A model generated the notes under the pieces. The model had not been told where the DNA came from and made no database searches. It saw only the letters and a program-made list of their open reading frames with translations. From NCBI GenBank assembly GCA_963585895.1, contig OY757939.1, forward strand, positions 56,439,150 to 56,503,149: a stretch of 64,000 nt of DNA, written 5' to 3'. This DNA is from Sepioteuthis lessoniana (taxonomy: Eukaryota > Mollusca > Cephalopoda > Myopsida > Loliginidae). A program made the translations under genes and the position numbers. This document shows positions 1 to 10,695 of this stretch, one piece after another; within the stretch, counting starts at the first letter, position 1, and the number at the start of each line of letters is the position of its first letter.

Positions 1-189
1 AATTTAGATAAAATGTTTTGCTGACAGTGTTCATAGTTATGTTACACGAAGAGAAGAAAACTTATTTATTTCAAGCCCATAAAAATCAGTCCTCCTAATG
101 TTGTATAGCCATGAACATTATACATACACATATGCATGCGGAATTATAACGACGCCACAATAAAGACGAGCGACACAGTTCTTTAGAAA

Positions 190-622
190 AATCTACCTCT
201 CACTTTATTGAAAGGGTTGTGTGTGAGGGGGAGTTGGAGACCGAACAGAACTGCAACATGTTGACCCCCACTCTTATGGCCATAACAGCGTTTCTTTCCC
301 GTTCTCCTGGGCTGCTCATGGTCCTCATTACAGCATCTTCTCTCCAATTGCAACTGCTCAATCGAGGCCTGAGGGCCCCCTCTGCTGGGTGCTGGTTTTC
401 TCTACCGCATCTTATCTCCAACTGATTGAACTTCCTGTGCACCGAGTTATATAATAATTTGACGCCCACTTTTCTTCCTGCGAGCGTCACAATTTCGCAC
501 TCAATCAACCCGTTCAGGTTCAAGGTTATATCCTGATATTCCGCGACCAGATGCACCTGTTATTTACACAGGTGCATTTCCTATTTTGACAGCTTGACCG
601 GGTCGGAGGTCAAAATGCAACA
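190..622 (-). mobile_element. LTR-like element, family L1
   Basis: On the minus strand this has LTR organisation: a TATATAA box at 447-453, a polyadenylation signal AATAAA at 204-209 about 240 bp downstream, and a U3 edge near 622 beginning TGTTGCATTTTGACC. A diverged plus-strand relative lies at 15,820-16,220 and a fragment of the same edge at 25,487-25,555. The U5 end and target duplication were not located, so solo LTR versus part of a longer element is undecided. The 118-codon minus frame across it looks incidental. Confidence 0.5.
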
Positions 623-752
623 CTAAAAAACAAACGAATAGATTTTTGTCTGAAATTAAAAAAAATAATTCAAAAAAATGTGTTTTACAAATCGTTTTTC
701 AAAAAATATACGTTTGTTTCGTCTGAACTGTTAAATTTTGACTGTAAATATT

Positions 753-1271
753 ATATGATTTGGTTTGGTGAGGTTTTATGGCATAATATCCGTTGTAGGT
801 TATTTAATACCAAATTCTCTTAATACATATATTGAATATATATGATTTGGTTGGGTTTTATGGCATATCAACCCTTGTAAGTTATTTAATTCCAAATCCA
901 TTTTATACATATATATTAAATATATATGATTTAGTTTAGTTGGGTTTTATGGCGTATTAATCATTGTAGGTTATTTAATGCCAAATTCTCTTTATACATA
1001 TATATTAAATATATATGATTTGATTTGGTTGAGTTTTATGACATGTCAACCATTGTAGGTTATTTAATACCAAATCCTGGTTTTACATATATATTAAATA
1101 TATATGATTTGATTTGGTTTTATGGTATATCAACCGTTGTAGGTTATTTATGTTAAATCATATTTATACATATATATTAAATATATAAGATTTGGTTGGG
1201 TTGGTTTTTATGGCATATCAACCATTGTAGGTTATTTAATACCAAATCCGGTTTTTACATATATATTAAAT
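753..1271 (-). repeat. Tandem array of MR-A hairpin tails, about 86-bp unit
   Basis: Six units of 82-89 bp, judged from the recurring GGTTATTTAAT motif near 799, 881, 969, 1,058, 1,141 and 1,230. Each unit is the minus-strand MR-A tail plus its TA-rich linker. A seventh unit continues at about 2,140 beyond the inserted mariner, so the array predates that insertion. Confidence 0.85.
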
Positions 1272-1272
1272 A

Positions 1273-2133
<861 letters not shown>

Positions 2134-2135
2134 TA

Positions 2136-3015
2136 TATATTATTTGTTTTGGTTAGGTTTTATGGTATATCAACCATTGAAGTTTATTCAATGCTAAATC
2201 CTCTTTATGCATATATATTAAATATAAATGATTTTTAAACATTTTGTTCATAAAATTTTTAAATGAGCCTTAGCTCTTTTTTTATACGCACGGTTAAATG
2301 GTTTTAAGTATTTCTTTCGAATATGAATAATTCTATTAACCATTAATCATTTGTTTGCGCACAGTTAATTACTTTCTAGTATTTGTATGTAACAGCAACA
2401 ATTTAACATCAGTGATTTGTTTGCACACTTTTAAATAGATATACATGATATGTAAGAGATTAGTTTGTCGGTAATTTCATTTTTAAATGAGTTAGAACTA
2501 ATTTGTGAGCACCCTTGTATTACTATTGTTAAATTTTGACAGTAAATATTATAGGATTTCGTTTGGTTATGTTTAAATTATTTCAATTATGCTATCTAAC
2601 ACTATAATTCTATTCAATATCCGTTTGTTTGCTGACAATGATGTAGTTCCAAGTATTGCTATATATCACTAACAATTCAGTTAGAAATCAGTCATTTGTT
2701 TACACACTGTTAAATGTCAAAAAAGTTCATTTTCTTTCAATTCAGTTTAGTATAAGTCATTTGTTTGCACTAAGTTTAAATGTCAAACAGTTCTAGTTGA
2801 CCCATAGATAGGACCCTATCAGGTGCTTCCCCACCGAACCAGAGTGGACCTGGGAGCGATGGCAATGAAGGGTTACACCGCATTCTCCAAAGCTCCAGCA
2901 TTACGGGAGCCTAATCATCAGACAGATTAGTGTCCTATCTAGGACATTGGGGGCGGGTCTTACACCTCTGCAGAAAAGCATTCGGTGTATTCTGCAGCTC
3001 CCCTAGCTGACTCGG
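2136..3015 (-). repeat. MR-A modular repeat, long copy
   Basis: Reading leftward: core (about 3,015-2,800, with CTGCAGAGG-type head and the GGACCCTATC hairpin), several 50-90-bp sub-repeats with TTTGTTTGCACACAGTTAAATG, then the tail at about 2,140-2,230. The mariner at 1,273 split it from the tail array to the left. Confidence 0.8.
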
Positions 3016-3079
3016 CTAAACTATTATGTTAGGGAAATTTACTAATACGATATCGGACACAAAAAGATTCGAGCACCAT

Positions 3080-3604
3080 CTAATGTCTGTGTGTATATTT
3101 GTGTCTGCGTGTGTTTGTGTGTGAGCAAGTGTGTGTATGTGTTTGTGTGTTTGCATGTGTGTGTTTGTGCGTTTGTGTGTGTGTTTATGTGTGTGTATGT
3201 GTTTTTGTGTATGTTTATGTTTGTATGTGTATGCGTGTGTGTATGTGTTTATGTGTGTGTGTTTGTTTGTATGTGCGTGTGTATGTGTGTATGAGTGTTT
3301 GTCTGGGTGTGTTTTTTGTGTGTATGAGTTTATTTGTGTTAGTGCGCATGTGTTTGTGTATGTGAGTATGTTTGTATGTGTGTATATGTTGCTGTGTATG
3401 TGTATGTGCCTGTGTATGCATGTCTAAGTGTTTTAGTGTGTGTGTGTGTATGTGTATGTGTTAGTGTATGTGTATTTATTTGTACCCATGTGTCTGCGTG
3501 TGTGTATGTGTAAGTGTTGGTGTATGCATGTATGTGTTTGTGTGTATATTTGTGTATATGTTTGTGTAAGGGTTTGTTTGTGTATGTGCTTGTGGGTGTT
3601 TGAG

Positions 3605-3645
<41 letters not shown>

Positions 3646-3835
3646 TTGTGTGTATACATATGTGTGTGTGTTTGTGAGTGTGAGAGTGTTTGTATGTCTG
3701 TATGTATGTGTGTGTGTGTGTATGTGTGTGTGTGTGTGTGTGTGTAAGAGCTTGTGTGTGTGTATGTGTATGTGTGTGTATGTATTTGTGTGTGTGTGTA
3801 TGTGTTTGTGCACGCTCGTGTCTGTGTGCATCTGT
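3080..3835. repeat. Imperfect (TG)n tract
   Basis: About 755 bp of degenerate TGTG/TATG/TTTG. It creates long Cys/Val frames on plus and His/Thr frames on minus; none looks like a gene. Confidence 0.97.
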
Positions 3836-3967
3836 GGGTCTGTGATTTGTTCCGCTGATCTAGACATTGAGCGGTTAACATCAAATATTATAGTGGCGAC
3901 TGAGTCAAGCACTTAATCTGGGTCGAAGACATTTACTTTGAAAAACATAACAGACAACGCAGGAGAA

Positions 3968-4160
3968 TCCCTGTGGCATTGGGGCTAACGTGCTGGCCCG
4001 TGACATTGTAGTGAGTGAGTTCGAGTTCCAGTTACGTAATTATGTTAACTTTTGGACTAATACCCATGGCAAAGGTATGAAACCCTCCTCAACTATTGGT
4101 GAAATAGTACCACGACTTGCACTTGCTCTAGAAAAATGTCTTTCATATTAAATAACCTAT
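3968..4160 (+). mobile_element. tRNA-derived SINE S2, old copy
   Basis: The tRNA-like head has a B-box-like GAGTTCGAGTTCC near 4,018, followed by the S2 body. The tail is interrupted at ATTAAATAACCTATG by the S1 insertion that follows. Confidence 0.7.
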
Positions 4161-4175
4161 GAAACTTGATATATT

Positions 4176-4446
4176 TATATTTAACCAACCCCTCCGCTCG
4201 GGCAGGATATGACACAAGGTCAATTTTTAAGCGGAGTTTAACAGGTTTGAATTCAGAGTTTTGCCTCACCAAGGCTGAAGAACCTAGTCTGCCCTACTAT
4301 TTACCCATAGTTGGAGGGAGAATAATTGGATTCATACTTTTCCCAAGGGTATTAGTGCTATGTGAAATGCAATCAGTTTCGACCAGGATTTGAGCTCGTG
4401 TCACTGTGTCCATTTCCTACGACGATAACCATTACACAACGGGCAC
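4176..4446 (-). mobile_element. tRNA-derived SINE S1 with target-site duplication
   Basis: A nearly full-length S1. Read on minus: head GCCCGTTGTGTAATGGTTAT (pol III A-box region), B-box-like segment near 4,385-4,400, body, and 3' end TGTCATATCCTGCCCGAGCG. Perfect 15-bp direct repeats GAAACTTGATATATT flank it (4,161-4,175 and 4,447-4,461), the mark of target-primed insertion. It landed in the tail of the older S2 copy. Confidence 0.9.
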
Positions 4447-4619
4447 GAAACTTGATATATTAGAAAGCAAAGAAAATGGATAGAGAGAAAATATCATTTT
4501 GCTTTTTGTGGAATAGTCAGTTGTAAAGTTCTAATTATGCAAATCAACCGATATTTGAAGAATTGTATTTAGAAAAAAATAGTTTGATGCTAAAATTCTT
4601 CCTCTATTCTAAATTATAC

Positions 4620-4845
4620 GTGCAGGACACTGCTGGAGAAGCAGGGACGAGCTCATAAGGGATGTACTCCTATGGACTCCCACATATGGCCGAGCAAAAG
4701 CAGGACGACCAGTTCGAATATACATACAGCAGCTGTGTAAGGATACGGGATGTAGCCCTGAAGACCTACCAGAAGCGATGAACGATAGGGATAAGTGGCG
4801 AGAGAGAGTCAGGGATATCCGTGCTGGCGGCATGACATGATGATG
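4620..4845 (+). mobile_element. 5'-truncated non-LTR retrotransposon 3' end
   Basis: Translates as the end of a reverse-transcriptase ORF (RHCWRSRDELIRDVL, then TYGRAKAGRPVRIYIQQLC and MNDRDKWRERVRDI) followed by an (ATG/GAT)n tail. The same 3' end occurs at 6,964, 10,482, 37,010, 59,640 and 62,170, and diverged at 19,887. Only the end survives, as is usual for 5'-truncated LINE insertions. Confidence 0.85.
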
Positions 4846-4984
4846 ATGTTGATGATATTAAGTTAAAAAAGAGTCCGAGGAGCAGTGATGACATCGAGTT
4901 GCAACTGATGTACATAAAAATAATATAAAATAGATTAATCACATTAACTTTTATTCAACTAAATTCTTTTCTAATCTAAAAGTT

Positions 4985-5250
4985 TAGTGGGGGGGGGACT
5001 CTGTAGTGTAGTGTAGTGTAGTGGCTAACGTGCTGAACTGAGACAATGAAGTAAGTGAGTTCGAACTCTAATCATGCTATTACGTTCATTTTTGGACTTA
5101 TACTCTTGACAAAGATATAAGCTCTCTTATCCCGCTAGCTGCAGGTTGAATAGTACCACTACTGTTCTGCAAAGATAAATTTGGCATTAAATAACCCATA
5201 AAGGTTAATATACCATTAAAAAAAGAAACCAAACCAAACCAAACTAATAA
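4985..5250 (+). mobile_element. tRNA-derived SINE S2
   Basis: The head includes a GTGTAGTGTAGTG expansion of the A-box region; B-box-like GAGTTCGAACTC lies near 5,058. The body ends in GGCATTAAATAACCC...ATACCATTAAA and AAACCAAACC repeats. No target duplication was recognised. Confidence 0.75.
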
Positions 5251-5287
5251 ATCTGAGCCCGTGTAACATTAATAACCTTGAGTCACT

Positions 5288-5292
<5 letters not shown>

Positions 5293-5336
<44 letters not shown>
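5293..5336. repeat. (TA)n microsatellite
   Basis: Uninterrupted alternating T and A. Confidence 0.98.
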
Positions 5337-5337
<1 letters not shown>

Positions 5338-5930
5338 AACTGACTCCAGGCACGCACTCAATATCTCTTTGTGACAATCAGTTTCTCGTTTATGTGATTA
5401 CCAGACCAAGAAAGAACAAAAATAAGAATAAAAATAAAAACCAACTCAACGGATAGTTACTGTGCTATGAATTTATTTCGACTCGGCGTAGTTGCCATTC
5501 ACCTCTTCAGATAGCTATACAAATTACATGGAGAAATTAACAAATATTCTTATATAGGAAAAAAAGAAAGAAAAAAAAAACAGGATAAAAGATAAGCAAA
5601 TGAATAAGAAGAATAAAATAAAAAAACCCGGCCAAACCACCACCACCACCTCCAGAACCATAACTTGAAAGTGATCCCAGTTAAACTTTGTCACCGTTCC
5701 TATGTCTTAGATTTCATCTCGGTATCATATTTTAATGTCTCCTATTTTGAAAAAAAAAATCATTTTCCACAGTGTTTAATATTGGTAATAAAGCATATAT
5801 AGATCTAAGAGTGGTGGAGATTCGAAGAATGTGTTGACAGAGACGGCAAAAATGTGGAAACTGTTATTATATCATAAAGATACTCCCATCAGGTTTTTAC
5901 AAAAAAATTCAGATCAACCTGTACATATAT
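5337..5930. other. Unassigned; contains a repeat shared with 9,500
   Basis: The part near 5,370-5,405 (AGTTTCTCGTTTATGTGATT) is a reverse-complement relative of 9,515-9,545. Otherwise AT-rich with A-rich runs and no recognisable gene. Confidence 0.4.
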
Positions 5931-5940
5931 ATAGTGACCC

Positions 5941-5986
<46 letters not shown>

Positions 5987-6213
5987 AGTTGGGATTAGGT
6001 ACCCTGATGAGCCGTTTAGGCGAAACTGTAGTAGGTTAGTTCCTGACTCACGAAATAATTTTTGTCTCTATTTTGCTCTACTTAGTATTGAGCACTTTTT
6101 TTGCACTTGTAGCTTAGCAGCAATTATGGTGGTTTTTTCTTTTGACCAATAAATTGCGTATCTGTTGATTTTTTTCAATTGGTATGACAAAGTTGGGCTT
6201 TTCTTTTTTTTCC

Positions 6214-6267
<54 letters not shown>

Positions 6268-6355
6268 CCCCTAGACAGTGATTCGTTGTATATTTTTATC
6301 TTCGAATTACTTGCGGGCTTTTTTCCCTTACCATAAGTGCTATTATTCAATAAGT
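5930..6355 (+). mobile_element. Penelope-like element terminal region, ORF-less fragment
   Basis: Contains a hammerhead ribozyme (5,987-6,048), then ATTGAGCAC followed by TTTTTTTGCAC near 6,090, and CCCCTAGACAGTGATTCG near 6,267. Both of the latter recur at 9,966-10,110 just upstream of the Penelope ORF, though in different order. This suggests a terminal repeat (pLTR) of the same element family, broken by TA microsatellites. Confidence 0.6.
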
Positions 6356-6357
6356 TA

Positions 6358-6392
<35 letters not shown>

Positions 6393-6412
6393 AAGTGGCT
6401 TCAATATATATA

Positions 6413-6483
<71 letters not shown>

Positions 6484-6692
6484 AAAATGTTAAAGTCCTT
6501 ACGGAAATACCTTTATGATAAATATTCTCCACAAATACTTGGCCTGATGAACTCATAGGTAAGAAATTGACAATTGTCTATGCTATCCTAGCTTGAATAT
6601 ACACACTCTATCAATGATATGGTGCACTGAATACTCTTCATTCATATACATAGCAAAGCACTTCACCAATATATATATATATATATATATAT
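5943..6692. repeat. Microsatellite cluster: (TA)n and (GA)n
   Basis: TA tracts at about 5,945-5,981, 6,219-6,264, 6,361-6,389 and 6,669-6,692, and a GA tract at 6,417-6,481. Confidence 0.95.
5987..6048 (+). ncRNA. Hammerhead ribozyme, type I, near-canonical core
   Basis: Core CTGATGA at 6,004-6,010; stem II GCC/GGC (6,011-6,013 with 6,019-6,021, loop GTTTA); GAAA at 6,022-6,025; minimal stem III AC/GT with loop TGTA and GTA before the predicted cut after 6,033. Stem I pairs ACC (6,001-6,003) with GGT (6,034-6,036), then GGGA with TTCC and AGT with ACT across internal loops. All conserved core residues are present. Penelope-like elements are known to carry minimal type I hammerheads with very short stem III, and this sits in Penelope-like sequence. 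Activity is inferred from the fold only. Confidence 0.8.
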
Positions 6693-6958
6693 TAGTGGCG
6701 CTCGTGTTGTAATTATTATCGTCGTAGGAAATGGACACAGGAAACCGAGTTCAAATGCTAGACAAGGTTGTTTACTTTTCACATAGTGCTTCTACCTTTG
6801 GGAGAGGTATAAATTAAACTCTGGCTAGATAATTAGGTAGACTGGGCTCTTTAACCTTGGTATGGCAACGGGTTTAGGAGAATGAAAGCTCTGAATTTGA
6901 AACTGATAAAATTTATCTAAAAACTGACCTGCTGGTGCAAAGAGGTTAGGTATATTTA
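6693..6958 (+). mobile_element. tRNA-derived SINE S1, old copy
   Basis: The head GTGTTGTAATTATTATCGTC, B-box-like GAGTTCAAATGC and body are clearly S1 but diverged; the 3' end is degraded. No duplication found. Confidence 0.75.
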
Positions 6959-6963
6959 TGTAT

Positions 6964-7165
6964 ACATCATCATCATCATCATGTCGTGCTAGTAGCATGG
7001 ATATCCCTGACCCTCTCTCGCCACTTTTCCCTATCGTTCATCGCCTCAGGCAGGTTTTCTGGACAACATCCCGTATCCTCACATAGTTGCTGAATGTATG
7101 TTCGTGCTGGTCGTCCTGCTTTTGCATGACCATGTGTAGGGGTCCACAAGAGTATCTATCTATAT
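6964..7165 (-). mobile_element. Non-LTR retrotransposon 3' end
   Basis: Begins on plus as (CAT)n, the reverse complement of the LINE tail, and encodes on minus the same RT C-terminus as 4,620 with scattered changes. Confidence 0.85.
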
Positions 7166-7587
7166 ATATACATATATATAGTTATGTAAATGAGTGTTTA
7201 TCATAGAATATTCGAGGACCATATCTATTACTATATGATACTAATGTAAAGTCAGATAGTTACCTAATCTAAGATTAACCAGCCAAAAGCCCTCATTGCT
7301 GGTGGTGAGGCCTATTGAAGATTTCCCCTCATTATGCAATAGTAATTGTTTACATAATAATCTCGTTAACCAATTGTTGACAGCCTGATGCCCTTCCTTT
7401 TTTAATCTCAGTTGTCGGCCCACTCTTTCTGTTCATCTTCCTTTCCCCCTGATCGTCTATACCTGAGTCAGTCAAGGAGAAAAAGACAAAGCAGAAATTT
7501 GAAGCTGATGGAATTATTAGTTACCGTTTCATCCTGAATCTGACAGACTGGCTGGTTTAAATTTAGACCATACAGTAATCTAATCTA
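7166..7587. other. Unassigned
   Basis: No repeat family, motif or persuasive ORF recognised. The 60-codon minus frame at 7,241-7,423 has no recognisable features. Confidence 0.3.
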
Positions 7588-8400
7588 CTTAGCGGGTCGC
7601 TTCTTGTAGCGTGAGGGTTAACGAACTTGTCTGATGAAGTAATTAGCAAGGATAATGTGTTCAATCTTCATAAGATACCCTAATAATATAGTCTGGGAAA
7701 CTAATTAGTTCGTCTAGTGAGTTTGATTCTCAATGAGTGACCCACTGATATATTCTTATGCCACACTAAGATGAGTTTATTAAAAGAAAAGGTGACTTTT
7801 ATCAGGTTGACTCGCAACATACTCTTGCAAACTGATCAACTAGTGTAGTGAGTTTGATTCTCACAAGGTGGCCCACTGATGTGGCTTTGTGCCTGTCTAA
7901 AATGTGTTTACTAAAACAAGAAAAAAGATGATTTCGTTAGTGTAACTGTCTCCTCCGGTGAACTAATTAGTTAGTGCGGTGAGTTCGATTTTCAGCGGGT
8001 GCTCCACTGATATCATCTTATGCCAGACTAAGATGAGTTTATCAATAAAAGAAAAGATCCCTTCTGTAGTGTAATAGTTAACAATTTAGCGAATGTAGTG
8101 ACTTCAATTCTCCCAGGGTGGCCCACTGATAGAGTTTTCTACCAGATGATCATCTAAAGAAAAAAGAAAAGAAATTGTGTCGTTTATTGTGCGATGGTTA
8201 ACAAGTTCGATAACGAAATAATGAACTAATGTTATGAATTTAATTCTCTCTAGGTGCCTCAAAGATGTGGTCTTCTGTAGAGACTAAGATGAGCTCAAGA
8301 GAAAAAGAAAGAATGTCTTCTTTGGCACGATGACTGACTAGCGCATCTTAGATAGTAATTAGCTCGTGTTATTAATTCCATTCTAACAGGACTTATATTT
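7588..8400 (+). repeat. Tandem array of tRNA-like (SINE-head) units, about 130 bp
   Basis: B-box-like motifs (GAGTTTGATTCTCA, GAGTTCGATTTTCA and variants) recur near 7,721, 7,851, 7,981, 8,101, 8,236 and 8,370, giving a period of 120-135 bp. Each is followed by a GTGGCCCACTGATAT-type segment and AAGATGAGTTTA; several are preceded by an A-box-like TGTAATAGTTAAC segment. It resembles a SINE head in tandem and not functional tRNA genes; no clean cloverleaf is apparent. Confidence 0.75.
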
Positions 8401-8524
8401 ATTTTACAAGCAGACACGTGTTCACCCATGGGAATATTCTAGAATGTTCAGAATATTGAATAAAATCTGCGACATTTGATTAATAGCTCATGAAATAATT
8501 TGACAGTTTTCTATACAGTCATGT

Positions 8525-8990
8525 CTGTCGGTCTTTGAGTACACTGACTGTATCTCTAACAGAGGAGTAAGAATCCCCACCCTCGCCACAAAAAAAAGAA
8601 AGAAGTTGTGCTGAGTATGACATAAACTGCATGTTATGTAGAGGCTTAATTTCTGAAGATCTGAGGAGTGTGATGTACCATTACTCCCAGGTCCACTCTA
8701 TGGGTCTTATAGATTTGTTTAAAAATTGTTCGTATTCGATAAGAATACTTGATACCATATAACTGTAAAATATTCGTTATAAAAATAGTTACTTGTAGCT
8801 ACAATTGTTTAATAAAGATGATCATTAGCTACTTGAAACCATATAACTGTTTGCAAGTAAATTATCATTATTAAATAAAGATAATAACTTAAAATCATAT
8901 GATTATTTGTGTTGCATAAAAATACTTGAAACTATATAACTGTATTGATATCATATAACTGTGCCCCCCCCAAAAAAAACTCTTAAGAAA
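8525..8990 (+). repeat. MR-B modular repeat
   Basis: Diverged core (ACTGACTGTATCTCTAACAG near 8,545, CTCCCAGGTCCACTC near 8,685), then sub-repeats built on TACTTGAAACCATATAACTG. The tail is not recognisable. Confidence 0.65.
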
Positions 8991-9129
8991 CCACACATCA
9001 AAAACTAAGTATAAATGAAAATCGCTTATTCTGGAAGTTGCAAGTACTTTTTAGACCCGTCTCCTGGCAGATGATTGTGGGATGGTTTTTGCTCAGTAGA
9101 TAGAAGAAAGATTATTTCTTTAATGAATC

Positions 9130-9378
9130 GTGTGTGTGTGTGTTGTGGCTTTGTGGTTTTGAAGAGCTTTGGATGCTTTTAAGTATTCTTGTACGTGGTA
9201 TGGAAAAATGTGATGCGAGTATTTGTATGATTTTATTGAGCATTTGAGTATTATTTATTTTCTACAAAAATGCAATCAGGAGAAGATAATATCAAAATGC
9301 ATAATAAAATCCGACAAACTCTTGCATCACATTTTTCTACGCTATGTATAAAAATACTTAGAAGCAACTAAAGCCACT

Positions 9379-9392
<14 letters not shown>
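9130..9392. mobile_element. Foldback element, MITE-like
   Basis: Arms of about 100-115 bp (9,130-9,245 and 9,294-9,392) are imperfect reverse complements around a roughly 48-bp centre. For example GAAAAATGTGATGC (9,202) pairs with GCATCACATTTTTC (9,324). Even the TG tract at the left edge mirrors the CA tract at the right. No coding capacity. Confidence 0.65.

Positions 9393-9470
<78 letters not shown>
9388..9470. repeat. (CA)n then (TA)n microsatellite
   Basis: Compound tract adjoining the foldback element. Confidence 0.97.
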
Positions 9471-9473
<3 letters not shown>

Positions 9474-9623
9474 TTAACGTGGGAATAAATGTAAGTTAAT
9501 TGGTGCAGACACTATGTAATGACCATATAAGCGAGAAACTGTCACCAAGTGCAATTGACTCTTTGTCTATCCTAACTTATATACATTTGCCATATCACTA
9601 TTATTGTGCACTCTTTATTTATG

Positions 9624-9872
9624 GGGGGGGGCTGTCCTCGTGGTGTAATGGTTAAAGCGATGGATTGCGGAATCGTAGTAAGCGAGTTCGTACTCCAGTC
9701 GCGCTATTACGTTCACTTTCGGGCAAATACCCTTGGGAAAGGTATGAATCCCCCTTATCCTCCCAGCTATTGGTTAAATAGTACCGCTACTGTTCTTCTA
9801 GGAGAATGGCTTTGGCATTAAATAACCTAAAAAGAGTTGATATGCCATTAAATAAAGAAACCAACCAAACCA
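9624..9872 (+). mobile_element. tRNA-derived SINE S2 with 12-bp target duplication
   Basis: A 249-bp insertion flanked by perfect TCTTTATTTATG (9,612-9,623 and 9,873-9,884). The tRNA-like head is GTGGTGTAATGGTTAAAGCG with a B-box-like segment near 9,683. The tail holds the stem TGGCAT/ATGCCA near 9,813-9,847, then AAACCAACC repeats. The precise duplication suggests a fairly recent insertion. Confidence 0.92.
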
Positions 9873-9883
9873 TCTTTATTTAT

Positions 9884-9929
9884 GAATAAAGCAAACTATA
9901 TATATATATATATATAGTTTGCTTTATTC
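9884..9929. other. Perfect 46-bp palindrome
   Basis: GAATAAAGCAAACTATA is mirrored exactly as TATAGTTTGCTTTATTC around a TA centre. It lies between the S2 duplication and the start of Penelope-related sequence. TAGTTTGC next to TA also recurs near 12,923, past the end of that element. Confidence 0.85.
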
Positions 9930-10280
9930 AAGGCCTTTTCTTTCTTTTTGACCTATAATTTTTTCTTTTTCCCCTGGGCGGTGATTCGAGATACTTCTAT
10001 CTCTTGTTCCTGGCGGTTTTTTTCGTTTTTTTTCTGGTACCGTGAATGCTGGTAGATATTAGATTAGTAAATATTTAAGCTCTGGTGTTTTCCATTGAGC
10101 ACTTTCTTTGCTCCTGTTACTATGGAGAGAGCGAATATAAATTATTCATATAAAAACATAGGCATCAGTATAAGTTAATTCTGTTGAGAAGGATAGAATC
10201 TTTTATAAAGAATATGAGGTGGAAGGCATATTTTTTTCTCAATACGATTAACTGTACGGAAAAGGAGGGACGGAAAAAAT
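9930..10280 (+). mobile_element. 5' region of the Penelope-like element
   Basis: CCCCTGGGCGGTGATTCG (about 9,972), the pyrimidine-rich stretch, and ATTGAGCAC followed by TTTCTTTGC (about 10,094) match pieces at 6,090-6,340. It leads directly into the ORF. No hammerhead was seen here. Confidence 0.6.
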
Positions 10281-10481
10281 ATGGGTTTAGAATTAGGAAA
10301 CCCCCCCCATATCAAAGAGATGGACAAGTTTGAGGCTGAAATGATAGGAATGGTTAAGGAGATAAAGTTTAGGAAAATGCGCTATAATATTCAGCAAAAA
10401 ATGTATGAGGATATGAGGAGATTTAAGGAGTCTGAAAGCATATTTGTAAAGACGGATAAGTCGGGCAATTTGTATGAAATC

Positions 10482-10695
10482 ATCATCATCATCATATCGT
10501 GCTGGCAGCACGGATATCCCTGACCCTCTCTCGCCACTCCTCCCTATCGTTCATCGCCCTAGGCAGGTCTTCAGGACAACAACCTGTATCCTCACATAGC
10601 TGCTGAATGTACGTTCGTGCTGGTCGTCCTGCTTTTGCGCGGCCGTGTGTGGGGATCCATAAGAGTACATCTCTTATGAGTTCATCTCTGCTTCT
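10482..10695 (-). mobile_element. LINE 3' end nested in the Penelope ORF
   Basis: A plus-strand (ATC)n start and the reverse-complement LINE C-terminus interrupt the Penelope frame between NLYE and YKQMMF. The fragment ends at CTGCTTCTCCAT, a 5' truncation point. No clear target duplication was seen. It is younger than the Penelope copy. Confidence 0.88.

Noticed and set aside
3091..3916. Several open frames of 67-181 codons rich in Cys/Val or His/Thr
   Set aside because: They are translations of a degenerate TG/CA tract in all frames; no start context, domain or complexity.
6541..6580. A third hammerhead ribozyme at CTGATGAACTCATAGG
   Set aside because: CTGATGA and a weak stem II are there, but GAAA is displaced by two bases and no stem I pairing is evident.
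7588..8400. A cluster of functional tRNA genes
   Set aside because: B-box-like motifs are present, but acceptor stems and anticodon arms do not form cleanly, and units share non-tRNA downstream sequence like a SINE.
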